64,000 bases of DNA from Schistocephalus solidus (GCA_017591395.1 WEDG01000423.1:62001-126000); one strand, 5' to 3'; shown: positions 39,001-54,000, counted from the first letter of the stretch. Made by a program: numbers and translations. The notes: a model not told the origin generated them from the letters alone.

Positions 39001-42000
39001 CTCGCAGTTGTTACTTCGCATGTCTCAGTTCGCATCGGAACCACAGACATGGGATAGCTAAACTGCCCCCTTATGAGTTAATGAGTTATGAGTTAATTTT
39101 CTTTCCCAGTCTTCACCTTAGCCTTGCCATAGTTCTCCGACTTCGTTCTCAACGCACACATTTCCCCAAACTGTCATCACACATTTCCTGACAAGACCGT
39201 ACACTGTCAACAAACTGATGGCGCCATTGAATCTGGTCGCCTTCGCGACCATCGCCTTCTCTCACGGCGTTGATGCGAATTTCATGCAGATTAGAACTTT
39301 ATAGATGTTCTTCAAAGGGTGCATTAGTTACCTGCTTGCTACTGAGTTCGAAGTCGCAGAGATGGTCAAGTGCAATTTGAATAATAATGAACAGTCAGTC
39401 TGTGTAGTGCCATCTGTCGGGCCGCGAGACCAAACTAGTGTGGAGAGAAGACGAGTAGCAAGCGCTTTCGCAATTCGCCCATCAAGTCAGCCTGGCTAGC
39501 ACAACTTCCATTTTTCCAAATTCAAGCAGCGGGAATAGTTTGGGTCTCCAAGGGGAAGTTGCACGCCAGTAGATTGTGAATCGTACTGTGCACAGAATGA
39601 TGTGAGAATATGCTGATGCAAGTTGGCATAGGGACATTAGACGCACATCTGTCGTTCGTGCGAGGCATGCCTACGTCGGCCTTGAAGTTACTTGGCTGAT
39701 TTTCATAGCTGTGATTGGTCCACAACGAGCTCTAGCCTCGCGGTCTTTCCGGATAGGACAGGCACGAGGCGAGCATTATTCAGAACTTCGTCATGTCAAA
39801 CGACGACTGCCACTGGTGCGTACGTGAATGTTTGTGGTAGACAGAAGCGCGACTGACTCCTGGTATTGTCGCAGTCTAGGACCGCACAGTTGTCACACCT
39901 GCGGTGGATACTGTCAGGATAGTACATCTGTGTTCTTGACTAGGTTCTATTACAATTGTTTTAGTGTATGCGGAGAGCCGTGTTCAGGATATCCGCATCA
40001 GAACAATAACTAGCTCTCACCCTCACAGCCATCTCTCTTAATATGCGGGCCTCGACTCCTCCTCCCCCCCTCTCCCAGGATTTCTGCCCTTTAACCTCAT
40101 CGCTACTCCCCCCACATCACACGGCTCAACCCTCATACTCTCCCACCTTCTTAACCAAATGGATTCTTTAAACTAATTAGGGCTGCCACATGATCGTGTA
40201 TTTGCATTTTCACGAGTCTGCACCGCCTTAGTTGGGATTAAATGTGTCTTTTTGCAGAAAGGGCTTTAACCTAACTTCTACGAATTCAGTAATCAAGGGA
40301 CCGCAGTGTGAAAAGTGCGTGCATGCGCGTGATTGATGCGTGAGTACTAGCTATCAGTTATCTTTCAACTGGTTAACTGAGAAAATTATGCTTTGATCAC
40401 TCACTTGTAATCAAGGCTGGATAGGGATGCCTTGTATGGCGGTCTAAACAGGACGCGAGAATAAGAACCACCTCGTCCGTTTAAAATAGGTCGCCTTAGG
40501 GTAAATTTCAGGAGGGGTAAATATACCCGTGTGCTAACGGTAACACTTACCTTAACTTAAAACTAAGCTGTAATCTTCATCTTTACGCTAAACATAAACC
40601 CTACAGTTAACACGATAGTAACCTTAACCCTTGGCCTAATCATGACAGTAACCCCAAGTCTGTCCTTAACCTGAAACCTAACCCTAACACTCACCTTCAT
40701 CCTAAACATAACTCCCTTGAAATTCAGCGCAAAGCCATGTTTTGTGGGTGGTTCCTTTTCCCGTGTCCTGTTTAGGTGGCCATACAGGGCATCCTGACCC
40801 AAGACTGTTTAGTTTTTATGCGATTGGTCGGCTTCGGCTGTGGCATGAAATGCGCATTTTTCCAAGATTCACCCATCTTTTCAGGAGGTCCGACGTCATC
40901 CAAGCATAGCATGAACAAGTAGTTGCAGAGGCTTTTCCCGTTCACTAGGATTCGCAGGACCATGGTCTACCGCACTCCCAGCATGGGTATTAGCTCTCAC
41001 CCCAGCCACACGTTTTGTTGATATTTCTGCTGCTGTGTGCGCAAACGGCGAGTGTTTTGATGCACCAACGTGTCGAGTCGCGAATACCTACCACTGACTT
41101 CCCTGCCTACTACTTTCTGTAATGATTAGTTTAACACGGATGTGAGTTTCTTTAAGCCCATCCATCCCCTTACCGGATCCACTGTCTGCAATCTTTTATT
41201 GGTCATTCTCCGCGCCCACAGCCTTGACCTCGACGGTTACCTAACCAACGCGATGAGGCTGCTTACTTTGAGCTGACCAGTTATATACTTCCCCTAGAGG
41301 TCAAGAACATCGTAATTTCTCATAACGGCACTGTCTGCCTTGAATTATTAACTCGATTTGTCCTGAGTATGCCTACTTTCCTGTCTGTCCCGTGTCGGGT
41401 GCGCGTGCCTCCTAGGACTTGTCCACAGTAGATCAGCCCAGTACGCCGCATTTTCATGTCCACCTGGCGTCAAGTAACAGAAATGGTTACCTGTCTTTGC
41501 TGTCCTTGCCCAAGCGAAATTCCAACGGCGAAATTGAGATGACCGTTTATAGGAGGGCAACAAATACCACACAACTCCTCAGCTTTCACAGCAACCACCC
41601 GGTGGCTCACAAACGAAGCTGCCTGAGAACGCTCTTCAAATGGATTTAGAATCATTGCAGCAAGCCGAAGGAAAAAGTGTGCGAGGCCAAAAGTTTGGTG
41701 ACAAATTTATGCATAATGGCTATCTAAGGGGATATCTACGCGTTCGGCCTCGGAGGACCCATTCAAAAACAACCAAGGATACGGTATGCTCTGCCATAAC
41801 TCAAGGACGTTTCAAAAGGGACGGAGCCCATTGTTGCCGGACTAGTTGTTGGCGTTGCACACCGGCCCAAAGTTATCATCCGCAGCAGGGTTATTAAAAT
41901 CAAAGATCGGCTAAACCCCGAAGAGCAATCTGGGGTAGTGTCCCACATTCCATGCCTGAACTGTGCTTGTAATTACACAGGCCAGACTGACCACATGCTG

Positions 42001-45000
42001 GGATTGCGCATACGTGAACATAAGTTTGCGGTGCGACGGGGCGACGAATTATCGGACCATGAGTTCAACTTCACAGCTGTCAAGATAATCGCCCACGCCG
42101 GAGACAAGACGAGCCGAGAATCGCTTGAATTTTATCCACGGATGGGAACTCAATCAATCGATGTTTCGACTTGGCGCCGGCGTACAGAGCCCTGCGCACT
42201 CACGTCCAGACTTGCGTCAGGAATCATTGATTGGTTTTTACCCCCTTTAAGGGTTGCCTTTTGTTGTTGCTGTTATCTCTGACGATCGACTCCTACAGGA
42301 TTTTGAAAGCTCAAAATAATAACCAAATGGTTCCGGTGCTCGAACAGATTTCTCCTTTGTTCGTGCAATTTCCTGGGACTTGAACCTTAGTGAGCAGTGG
42401 TTATGAACGCCATATAATTTTAATATTTGGGTATACGCCATGCATAGAAATGGGGAGAAAAGAGGATTTTTTCTGCACAAGCACCCTTGGAACCAATATT
42501 CGGCTCACAACATGAATCTCCTGGCATTCCTCTGATTGCTGTTTCAAAGCTGTGTCTATTGGGACTGAAGTGCATCAAAGAGGGTACTGTTTCATTCTAA
42601 ACCTGTCGCAGCGGACTTGTGTACACATTGCGGAGGGCTGAAATGCCCAACCAATCGTGTTGCTGATCTGCCACTTCGGAGTAAACCGGACAGACAACTG
42701 CAGCAGCTCGCGGACACGTAAGGCACGCGAGGCTGTTGCGCTTGACGTCGCTGTTGCTGTTTACGGTTAAACGGAGGAGCAGGTGAGGCCTTCACTGGGA
42801 TCGCGGACACTTCCAAAACGCTCTCCAGCTGCCCAACATGAAAGAGGAAATTTCGCTGCTCCGCCTAATTCAGCCCTCTGTTTTTTTAAGGGGTTAAGGT
42901 CCAAAAATGGGTACCCCCGCCCATTTTACAGGTGACCTTGCGCGAAATGTCAACTGGAATGGTGTAAAGCATAGAACTGCCTTGGCATTTGACGCTTGAC
43001 CGCGGGTTATGTGGCGGATTACCTATTCCCGTACCAAACCGCTAATTTGAGCGCTTAGTTGTGAGGTATGATTTAATGTTTATTTATTTTTTGTATGTCG
43101 CCTTTGAGGATTTAAGTGATAATTCTCGCAATTTCCCTCCACAGCCTCTCTCGGCCTTTAACCTCTCCAATGCTGCTGTACAGAACGGGGTCCAGACTGC
43201 TCCGACCAGTCTCCTCGCAGCTGAACAGTTCACAGAGGCTCGGGAGGCTGCCTCGAATTCTTCTGACTCGAAGGAGACCACGCCCATTCCTGAAAGTCAG
43301 AGGGCCCCAGAGCAGCTCTTCATCGCCTTCGAGGACCCACAATCAGAGGTGAGTCCAGCGTCGTGTAGCATGGCTTTACATTTGCCACGTTCATTAGTTT
43401 GCCTACCTTCAGCCAAGCTGTGCCACGACCGGGTCTTCTTGCTCACCATCAGAATTAGTGTAGCACTGACGCATTAGCGAAACCAACCAGTCTCGGGTGT
43501 TCATGCATAAATTAGGTGACGAATTGGTGCCACAATGTCGTCTGTTACCGCGAGAATAGGCGTTTCGCAAGAGCAGTTCAAAGCACCGGTTCCGGCTACC
43601 CATCTTCAGAGACTGGAGCTTACCGATGCCTGAGTTGCTTGATGCTCTGCTCTCCTGATGCCTGAGTTGCCTCGGTCACCCCCGTCCATGATTAGCGACC
43701 CCGATTGTTTCGCGCATTTAGTGACAAAGTGGTTTGTAAATGCCGATAGAGGCAAGCAATTTTATCTGACGAACATTCAGGCTTCTTGCACCTTGCGCCT
43801 TGAATCGTGATCATCACCTCGGCTCAATCCTGATGCCGTCGAAATAGAAGATGTGTTCCGCCTGCGCGGCATGGGTCGCTACCTCCGACTTTGCGTCCAA
43901 CCTTCCAACGGGCACTCGCGTTTCCAGCCTTCGACCGGTTTCTCAGACACAATTGCACTCTCCACAGTTGCAATGAGGTCGGCAGGCAGTGACCGACTTC
44001 CCCTGGTAATGGACGCCAGCTTTTGTCTGTATTGCTCTCTGATGTGTTGTTTAATCAGACATGTGAGCAACTGCCCTGAGCGGCATGAGCGGAGCTTCCT
44101 CTTCACGTGTGGAATGCTCCGCCATTATTTTTGAGTGATCGCACTCATTTATCCGAAAAAACTACGGTGAACGCCTCTTCTTCGTTTGACATACCACATG
44201 GAAACCTATTATGGACGTGCTAATATGCCCGACCTGACCTAGCCGCTGGTGTTGTCGGGAGAAAAGCCCCGCATTTTGGTGTCAGTACAGCCAATGCGCA
44301 AGTCATCGTATTTCTTTATTATACTCAATAATAACTCCTGTCGATCTTCTTACTGTCATTTCACACGTAGGTAGTGACTGATCCATCTTTAGGTCTTAAA
44401 TTATAGCCATGCAGTGCAAAGCTTGTGGTTTCTTAAGACTGCTTGCGAAATTCTTTCTTTCTCCTGATATAGACCAGTATTTAACGAGTGTTATGTAGCC
44501 TTTTAATGAAATCATGAAGAGAAACCTTGAATTCAGGAGACGATTTGGGCCGCGGGGTCGATTTTTAGTAACAGGTGCTGATTGTGCACCGGTTGTTAAG
44601 TTTCTGAATATTTTTTTCGTCAAATGACCCAGGAGACAAGCTGGCGTGCGATTACTGGGAACCATTACCGAAGTGCATCAGAAATTTGTTTTCAGAGCAC
44701 ATCTACGCCAATTGGTTTGCCGATCTTATAAACTTTTAAAAATGTAGGATATGTATATGTTTACGCTGCCGAAATTGCTAGTAATCAGCTATAATGCACT
44801 TCAAGAAGGCAGCGGCTCCAAAAAAAACAATATTTTAGGGGACTTTTATCTAGTCTTTCTAGCAAACTTACTTCTATCTGTGTAGCCATTGAAAATAATC
44901 GTTTGAGGGCTGTTTTTACCAGGAAGATTGCCGCAGATTCCTTCGAGATCCTCAATCGACGGGCATCGTATCCAGGCATGCATATTACCTTGAGACTTTT

Positions 45001-48000
45001 TTTGGTGCAGATCCTGTCAGCTATTTATTTCCATATGAAACCATACGTTGATCACTGTTTAGCGCTTCTTGATGTATAGCGCACCAAAATTTTTATCTGC
45101 TAGATCTGCGTGCATGATTGCATTCTGCCTGACTGCAGTGACTGGTGTTTCATGTTTAGCGACTAATTTATGGTAAGCGAGTAGAGTAGGACTTTTTGGA
45201 TCCAAAAAATTGAGCACCTGCCCGTGAGCAGAAAAACGAAATAACGCGTTCTGCTGGTCACTCCGTTGACCCTAAGACATCGTTCCGAGTACTCTTTCGG
45301 GCACAATCATCTCGTAAATTGCGCTATCTGAAAACGGTCTACAGTAGGTGTGCTAACTCATGAAATCTGATGGATTTCCTGAGTTATGGCCCGTTTCGCG
45401 AAATAAGTGCACACTGCGTCCACCAAAATTTTACATCAATAAAGAACCGATCGTAAGGAAATATATGATTTTTTGTTGTTTTAAAAATTAACATTACATT
45501 ATTTAGAAATGCTAATTTTTTTAGAATAGGTACGGACTTCGAAAGTGTGAAAAATTGACCTAGTTGAGTAAACTGAAGTTGTAAGTGTATAGGAAACCTG
45601 TCCATGAAATAAAAAGAGTGAATAAAGCAGAAAAAGCCAAACTATTTTTGAAAATAGTCTTTTTCAGAGTTTTGCACATACATATTTCTCTACATTAAGC
45701 GCAGCGTAAAGTATGGCCGTCATAAAGCAGCCTAACATAAAATTGTATATTCCAACACCGTTTCACAAGAATTGATAGTTTTTCTTTCGTTTGTACATTG
45801 TCTTAGATGAATTTGACCAAGGCAAGCAGATTTTCGCTTCATTGCGCCGATAAGGACGTCAAAAGAATATAATATTTCATAAGCTTACATGTTCACAGGT
45901 CGGTCGATGACTAATAAATATAATCGTCAGGTGCAATCGTAAACGTATCATTTGGTGTATATAAACATGACTATTATATTTTTAAATTTCTATATAAATA
46001 TTTCGGATTTTCTATTACGATGAGTTGCAGATAGTCTTTGAAAATGAGGTGAAATCTTTACGATTTTCAGTGTCTTCAGTCGACTGCCCATGAATGTACA
46101 TTCCGTTCGATGTGTTTAGGAAAAAACTTAAAATAACATATTTCTTAAAAGCATTTACCGAAGCAGTGACTTTTTGGGCATTCTTTCTAATGTAGACAGC
46201 CTTCTGGGTCATATTTGTAGACTCACACAAACATGAAAACTCGCTACCATGAAAAATGAACGTCCACAACACAAGCTGGGAAAATATATGCCTATAATTA
46301 GTTTAAAAATGTTCTACAATAAGTTACCTTTTTAAAAAGTGCTTTAATTAGATGTTTCGCTCTCGAATGTCTGCGTAATTAATGTTTTTTCAAAGGAAAG
46401 TCAAGAAAAAACTGGGATCGTTTGACCAAATTATCGGCTTCACTGAAAATTAGCGATACAATTTCTGTTGAAAATTAAAGAACTCTCTTTTCTCTTTCTA
46501 TTGGAGCATTTTTCGATATCGTTGCTACTTCTCAGTCTAGTTCTAAGCTTTCAAACACACAAGAGAGTGGCCGAATATGTACTCAGTTTTTACGATAAAA
46601 TGTGAATTTTCTGCCCCTTCCGTTTCAAGTTTCCTTATTCATTTATAGTCAACTGCAGACCAAAATTGTCTTTTCAGGATTCGCGTACGCCGTGACTGCG
46701 AAAAGTCGCGGTGCATCATCGCATCTCGTATATATGCGCGTTTTAGGTCCTAACTATCGGTGTGGTAAAACAAAGTACATTCAAAAAAGTTTATTACAGC
46801 GTTTTTTGGAACAAAACGTCATAACGTTGCAAAACTTGATTTTTTAAACTAAATACGTCATCATTTTATCGAAAACAATGTAAGCTCTCAAACTCATTCA
46901 CCTGATTTTGGTGAATACAAAACACAATTTTCCGTTTTCCGAAATGATATATTCCAATTTTTTGGCTTATATTAATGTTCCTTCATAGTACTGCGCATAA
47001 AAGCAAACTGTTTTGACCTGTAGCTTGAAGTGATCTCTATATTATTAAACAGCTTTTTGTTCATCAATTTAGTGCAAAAAACAGAACTAACACCTAAAAC
47101 GCCTGCCCTGCTCCTACCTCAAATTCTGATATAGACATTTCATGAGTTAGGCAATCTACTGTATATTCTGCGGTTAAAACCGGACCTGATTTGGAGCATG
47201 TGGTCAGCCTACATCTTTCGTGGTAACCTCTAGCTCCTTGATTTACACATTCCTCTTTACTTTGCCCTTTCCCTGCTTATCACTTTCATAATGTTTGAAG
47301 TTACTACTTTTATTGATAAGCCTTATGGCACTTAACCACTGACCTTGCTGTTTTGCATCGATTTTTCTGTACGAATTCAAATTTCCTGTATTCTCTCATT
47401 CGCTATTTTGTTACGCAGCGATAGGATGCAGCTGATGATTGAAAGCTTTAAATTGAAAGCGAATGCCCAAGTCAGACCCCTTCCCTCGGCATGCATAGTC
47501 ATAATAAAATTCTTAACGGACTTTCTGTCGTGATTCTGCTAGCATATCTCAATCCCTTCTCTCTGCTATGTAATTGTTTACGTGAAATAACTCCACTACT
47601 GCTTTTGACTTGCAATAGAAAGACTTTGACCAACGGGGTTTATTGATACCATTGTCCAATATCTGGTACAAAGACAGATTTGGGTATTTTCGGAATGAGC
47701 CTTTTACACATTCAATTCCTTCCTTCTATTAATATGTCAGTAGACGACGACATGAAAAGCAAAACTCGGTTTGAATTGGCTATTTTGTTGGGGTGAAACA
47801 CTAATAATGTCCAACAGTGAGAGGAGAAGGAAAGGATGGCGACCGGATTTGATAAGCCCTGAGAACCTTCAAGGAAATAATTTCTGAAATTATTAAGTGC
47901 AGGGCCAGACCCGAAATTTCAATGAACATTTGAATCGAAGACAATCAACCACTGTGAAACAACCGTGTAATGCCCATTCTACAAACAAGTAGTACTACAA

Positions 48001-51000
48001 TTACTATGAATATTATATGGCAAAGACGTTATACCGTACTTCCGACATAGGTTCTAGCAGCAGAAACATCGGTGAAACACGTGTATGGGCTTTTAGCTAG
48101 TACCTATGTCAGAAGTGCGGTATAACGTCTTTGCATTTAGAACCTATTTTATCGTTTATGATGCATTTTTGCGTGACAAACATAATCACTCCGGGTTTGT
48201 CGGGCTAACAAGTTTACAGGATTATTTTATTCGTGTTCATCGTGAGAATCTGCAGGTACTAGACATTAGGAATGGCAGATGTTGATTACCACTGTGTGTT
48301 CATGTGCAAGTAATTTGTACTAATGCATGTTTTTGTCGTCTTTGTGCCTCTCCACCTCCATATCCGATCTGGCTTCTAGCGTCTGCGACGGGCTCGTGAG
48401 CGAATTGAAGCTCGCATCGCCGCGGAACGCCGTCAGAACACGGAGAAGACCCTACGTGCCCGTCACGCCAAAGTGGAGGCCCAAGTTATCGGGGAGATTT
48501 CGCACCGCCAGGAGCTGGATCTTCGTCACGAGGAGGAAAAATCACCTGATCCATCATCGGTTAGCTCTTTTTTTACGGTTCTCATCATATCTTCCCAAGC
48601 TGAGCCGAAAGGTCATTGTTCACTGCTGGCGTACTCCTACCCACATTGTCGAGATCAGAGTACCTTCTGATGATGCCCATTGGTCACCTGTACGAAGCTT
48701 CCCCGTGCCTAGCGATACAAGACAGTCATCAACTGAACTCGACTCACTCGCTTCCGAGGGCTCTTAACCAGCCGGCGGAGGCGGTCGAACAAAGCGTCAA
48801 TAGACGGGTTCGCGAGGGAGAACAATACCGCCTGAGAGCCAACTGAGCGGACTTTGCAGGACACCGGGGACTAAATATACTGCCTCCCGCTGTTAGAAAC
48901 GTTTATTTATCCACAACGGTCGAGCATCATGACTGGTTAAGTAGAGTCTCTAATGGCGTCTGATTACTCCAAGTTACCGATTAATTCCTGAGAAAAAAAT
49001 ACCGAAATTTCAAAATTGGGGTTTCTTCCGGAAGGCATATGAGAACACTGGGATACCCATTGATGAGTCGACAACATATGTGTCTGTGCTTTTAGTATGA
49101 TAAATCATGCAGGTTAATTTCGCCTCTGTGTTTTCTTTCCCATTCTGTTTTCCTTGGAGTTGTGGCGATGAGCATGAAAAAGGATTTTGAAAAGAGCATG
49201 AAAACCACTAGTAAACTACGACTACTACTGTTCAAACGAGCCCTGCTATGACTTACTGGATTGTGGATTGTAAAATGCGTGGATTCCATCTCCAGCAGGG
49301 ATTGTCACACTCTCTTCTCATCTCTTCGGTGCGAAATAGTGTGTGCGTGCAGACAGGCGCTTGATATTTTGCAGCATCGCCTACTTAAATGCCTTTTTTA
49401 TTTCTCGACCCCCTCCTCCCCCCTCCACACACTAGCCTATTTCCACCCTCCACCGCGATGCACGGGAACGCGGGCGGTCGGACACCGACTGGCGAACCAG
49501 TGCCAGGAGCAGAGGGAATGTGGTCGACCCTCAGCGCATATTTCTCACTATAAACACTCCGTATGCCAGAAACCGCACAGAGAACGCTAGGGTACCCACT
49601 GAGCAACCGAACCCCTCTTTGCTGCGTCATGCAGCAGCGGAAACCTCGGCGAAACACGTATCTGCGCTTTTAGCTAGTACCTATGGCGGAAGTACGGTAT
49701 AACGTATATGTCATATAAGAGCCATACTTCTTGTTTGTAGAATAGGCATTACGTGGCTATTCCACAGTGGTTGATTGTCTTCGACCCAAATGTTCATTGA
49801 ACTTTCAGGTCTGACCCTAAAAAGTCATGTCCAGATCACCTGACTCTATGTCCTGGACTTAATAATTTCAGAAATTATTTCCCGAACAATCTGACACGCC
49901 TAAGACCACCGGAGCGCACTAACCACCGGTGATTGGAAGGTTGACACTCGATGCGATAACTTGGGCCTGGCAGTCAACCCAGTGTGCCTGTGCGAGCAGC
50001 CGACTGGTGAATTGAGAGTCGGCCTGCAACGGCTATTTAATGTGGCCTATATGGCACTCCTACTCAGTGTGATCCGAACCGGTGTGGCGGCACGCTTAGG
50101 TGCGGGTTTTCACCTGCACCTTTTCCTGCCTCCAGTCTGTTTGAGTTGGTCATAACACCGGCCTAGGTGGGGAGAGAGTGCGGTAGGTGCAGCGCAAGTC
50201 TACTCTCACTATAATTTACGCGTCATTCACTGTCTCTGCGGCCCGTACTGTGCTGGGACACGCTGGACCTCGTCGAAATCGACAGTCGAAATGTCACGGT
50301 GTGTATAAACGCCGACCTTCAGTCAATCAGCTGTCTACTACGTCTGCGCCCGCTGCATCTATGACTCAGCTCCAAGTACTGACGCCCTCGCTCTCGCTTA
50401 CTCATTGGCTGGTGACCGCTATTAGTCACCGTGTATACCCCTATAGTCAGAAAAAGCGAAGCTTGCTGGTTCTGTCATTGGTGGAGCATAGCGTATCGAG
50501 TTGTGGACCCCGTTTTTTTATTTATCGGACGGGGCTTAAAGTTACCAGTCATTTTCGTATGTTCAGAGGACGATGGTGGCGATTATTCCCAGGGCTCCCA
50601 CGATAGAGCATGGGAACAGGATTCGCCCTTAATGCGCGTGACTACGCTAAAATGTAGGAAAATGAAGTTTAGGGTTAAGGGTGGGGGGGTTAGTGTTAAG
50701 GCTAGGTCACGAAAATATTTACCCTCCCTGCAATTTAGCCCAAGGGCACAGGGAAACGAGGGGGCGGGTGTTTCTATTACCGTCTCCAATCGATGGGTGC
50801 ATTTAAGTAATAATGGCCAAGGAGATTGCCGACAAAGATCAGAAGACTGGAATGGCCATTTTGTTTCGCGACTCCCTGCGAGACTATAACTCGAACTCCA
50901 AAGCACAACAGGAGGCTGATGTAGTTTAACCGGCTGGTGAACGCATAAAGACGTTCGTCTTTTTGCACGTTAGAGAAAGTGCATTTAGACTTTATGTTGC

Positions 51001-54000
51001 AGGATTTACTATACTAACAGCTCAGGTACTAGCTGAAGTGCAGACATGTGTTTTTGTGATTCTTTGCCGCTACAGGGCACAACTGCGAGGTATTCGGCTC
51101 ACCAGTGTAAACCCAGCCTTCCCCGTGTTCTTTCTGGTAGATATTCCAGATTGGAAATGTCAGCTTGTTAGCTCCTCAGAAATTACCCGCTAAATTGTGT
51201 TAAAGCATCGAGAGTGAAGCTTCGGAGGCTCACTCCAAATGTGCATATGAACATTCGAACCGAACTTCATCAGCTATTACTGGATACCCACGTAACATTC
51301 CTAAATCACTAACGTACAGAAATTGTTACATATACTCTATGATTCACCATATTGACAGCGCAGGTACTAGATAAAAGCCTATAAAACTTCATTTCGAACG
51401 CTTTTGCGGTTAATATTTGATGCGGTTTAAAAAGCTGACATTGGGCTCTTACTTAGTTGGTATGGTAAGCCCTATACTATTTACATACTACTGGCTGCCT
51501 GTTGGCAGTTCATGACTGTGGCGCAGTTATGCTGTCGTAGCTTATGGATTTCGGCTCGAATATTCATAGCAACTTTTTAACTTAGCATATAGAGCTCAAT
51601 TCTCCGGTTGATTTACGCCAATTTAGTGAGATTAAAAAGTTAAATTGTGACTTTATTCTCATCGCCTCCACCCTCTCACAGCCTCTTTGTGCACTGGCAC
51701 AGTGTAAGCATTGCCTCCTTTATAAAGGAAGCAAGCACATCTGCTGGTACTGTTGGATTCAGAAAGCTGCGTAGGACGTCGTGTAGTTGAATCCCACAAG
51801 CTGATTCCCCAATGGCGATAGAGTGGTTAACCAAAAACGGATCCGTAGTGGTCTCAACTTATAGCTATCGCACGCGGACAACTTATTTTTTTCTTTGAGT
51901 GTAAATTCAGGAACTCGTCCAGCCAGTTGTTCGATGAGCTTCTCGGTGTCAGCCAGATGTCCGTTTTACGGACCTTACGGCATTTGTAACATACAAAAGT
52001 TTTCCCATGGAAAATAGAATGTGACCCTCATCGAATTCGGGACAACCCACCTTCCGGACTTGATTTTTTAGCAGGTTTTATTTACCGAGAGGAAGAGGAA
52101 CATATTTTGAAGTTTTAACGCGGCGTTTCAGCTTTCGGTACTCTATATGTCCCAAATCCCAAGGGTTTAAGTTATTCACGGTTCCGTCCCAAAAGGAATT
52201 GGCTGTGTGCATGCTCCCTTTTCTGCCTGCAACTCGGGCCGAGTTAACACAAATGACTGTCAGACACCACAGAGGATGTGCTTTTCCAGAAAATGCTAAC
52301 CAAATATCAGGAAAGTTTTTTTCGATTCGAAAAGAATACTTGAGTAAGGATGTTCTATAAACCATCGTGCAGCAGAATCATACGATAATTCAGGCACTTT
52401 AGGTAGCCGGCTTTTGAACAAGCTGCTTTTCCGTCGCCTCCAAAAACTGCGCCCTGTAAAAAATACTTATCAATCAGTTAGAAATTTTCCAATTGATTGT
52501 GTTTGTCTCACAAATTAAAGTATATTTTAAAGGAAGTATACACCAAACTATTGTTTCGTGTACAAATTTGACAGCAAATAACCTTTTTCTCAAATTTTAT
52601 ACTTCCAAGAAAGGATATCATTAGGTTTTGAGCAAACTTTGTCTTATTATGAGATTTTTCAAGACCGTTAACTGTCTAAATCATCGCATCTGTCCCTATT
52701 AATGCTGCTTGTAAAAGACGCAACATGACTCACATGCATTGCAAAGTTCAATGAGCACCATGTTATGTCTTCTTAACACCCTAAATAAATGTGTGCTTTT
52801 CGTTAGACGGAATGTATACAGCTTCTAATTTGGAAATCCTGCATGTAAGCTTAATCGTGAAGTGAAAAAAAAACAATTTAAAAACCGATAGATACCCGTT
52901 TTTCAAATATAAACTTTGAAGCAGACCTAATCTACTACCAAAATCGTGCAAGAAAGAAAGAATAATCTACGAAAAATTATATTGCTTAAATAGTCCTTCT
53001 TACAGATGGTACCTTTTTCAGACGGCAAGAAAAAAGCTCATTCACAAGCCATCACTCTGATTTGACTGAAATACCTTTATATTGTGATAAGTTATCTTAG
53101 AACGAATTGCAGAATTTAGACTTATATTTAATGAGCTACCATTACCACCTTAATCTCTGCTAATAGATGCGGATTTCAGGTGATTTCAAGGTTCCAAGGT
53201 CAGGGATCGGTGCTGAAATCTTGGAACCCACACCGAACGTCGCCCACCTTTGCACAAACTAGCTCACAATAACGCCGTGCAGTACATTTTCCTATGAACT
53301 CGCCGTTCAACCGTTCGCCCACAATTAACTCATCCTAGCCCCCGTCTCGCCATCTACTTCAGTTTTTGAAATTTGATTCCATCTCAACTGCATCGCACTT
53401 TACCAACTGACACATGCCATCACTCAGGTTACTTCGTTTGACAAGGAGTGTCTGTTAAGAAGTTGATCAGCACACAGGTCTGCGCTGGAGCAAACGGTAC
53501 ATAAACCCACTTGTTGCTAAAATAACGCTAATAGGCTTTCGCTACGAGTTGTTACCTCAAAGGTTTACGATTGGCGGGCTATCTCGGTCCACCCGTGCGA
53601 CACCTTAACGCATTTGGAGTCTGAGCATCCACCACCTGGCCAATTCTTTGGGGAGCAGGTCGAGTGGCAGGCGTAGACAAAAAAATTATATAACCACTGC
53701 GTTCACACCCATCTTTGGTCATCTTGCCCTTTTCTTGCCGTCGGAGCAAAAGGAGATGATGCGGTAAAAGCTGTGCATGTTTTTCCGACTATGAACTACT
53801 TTAGGCGCAGGTCGTGCGTGCCGTTTGCTCATTCCGTGGAGCACGCAGTGGGCGTTTGGACTATCCTTTGCAATTTGACTTTTTATAACTGTTCAACTCG
53901 AGACGGCTACTCTTCCGTCGTTGCGAGCAGTCGTCTTGTTGGTACCGATTCTTCCGACATGTGCTGGGACCTCGTTGTGTAATCTGTCTGCCTTAAACAA

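Noticed and set aside
48327..48767. Frame of 146 residues (+) as a single gene
   Set aside because: Its first half is out of frame with the CC3 helix encoded by the same bases between good splice sites; only its second half might be a CAMSAP exon.
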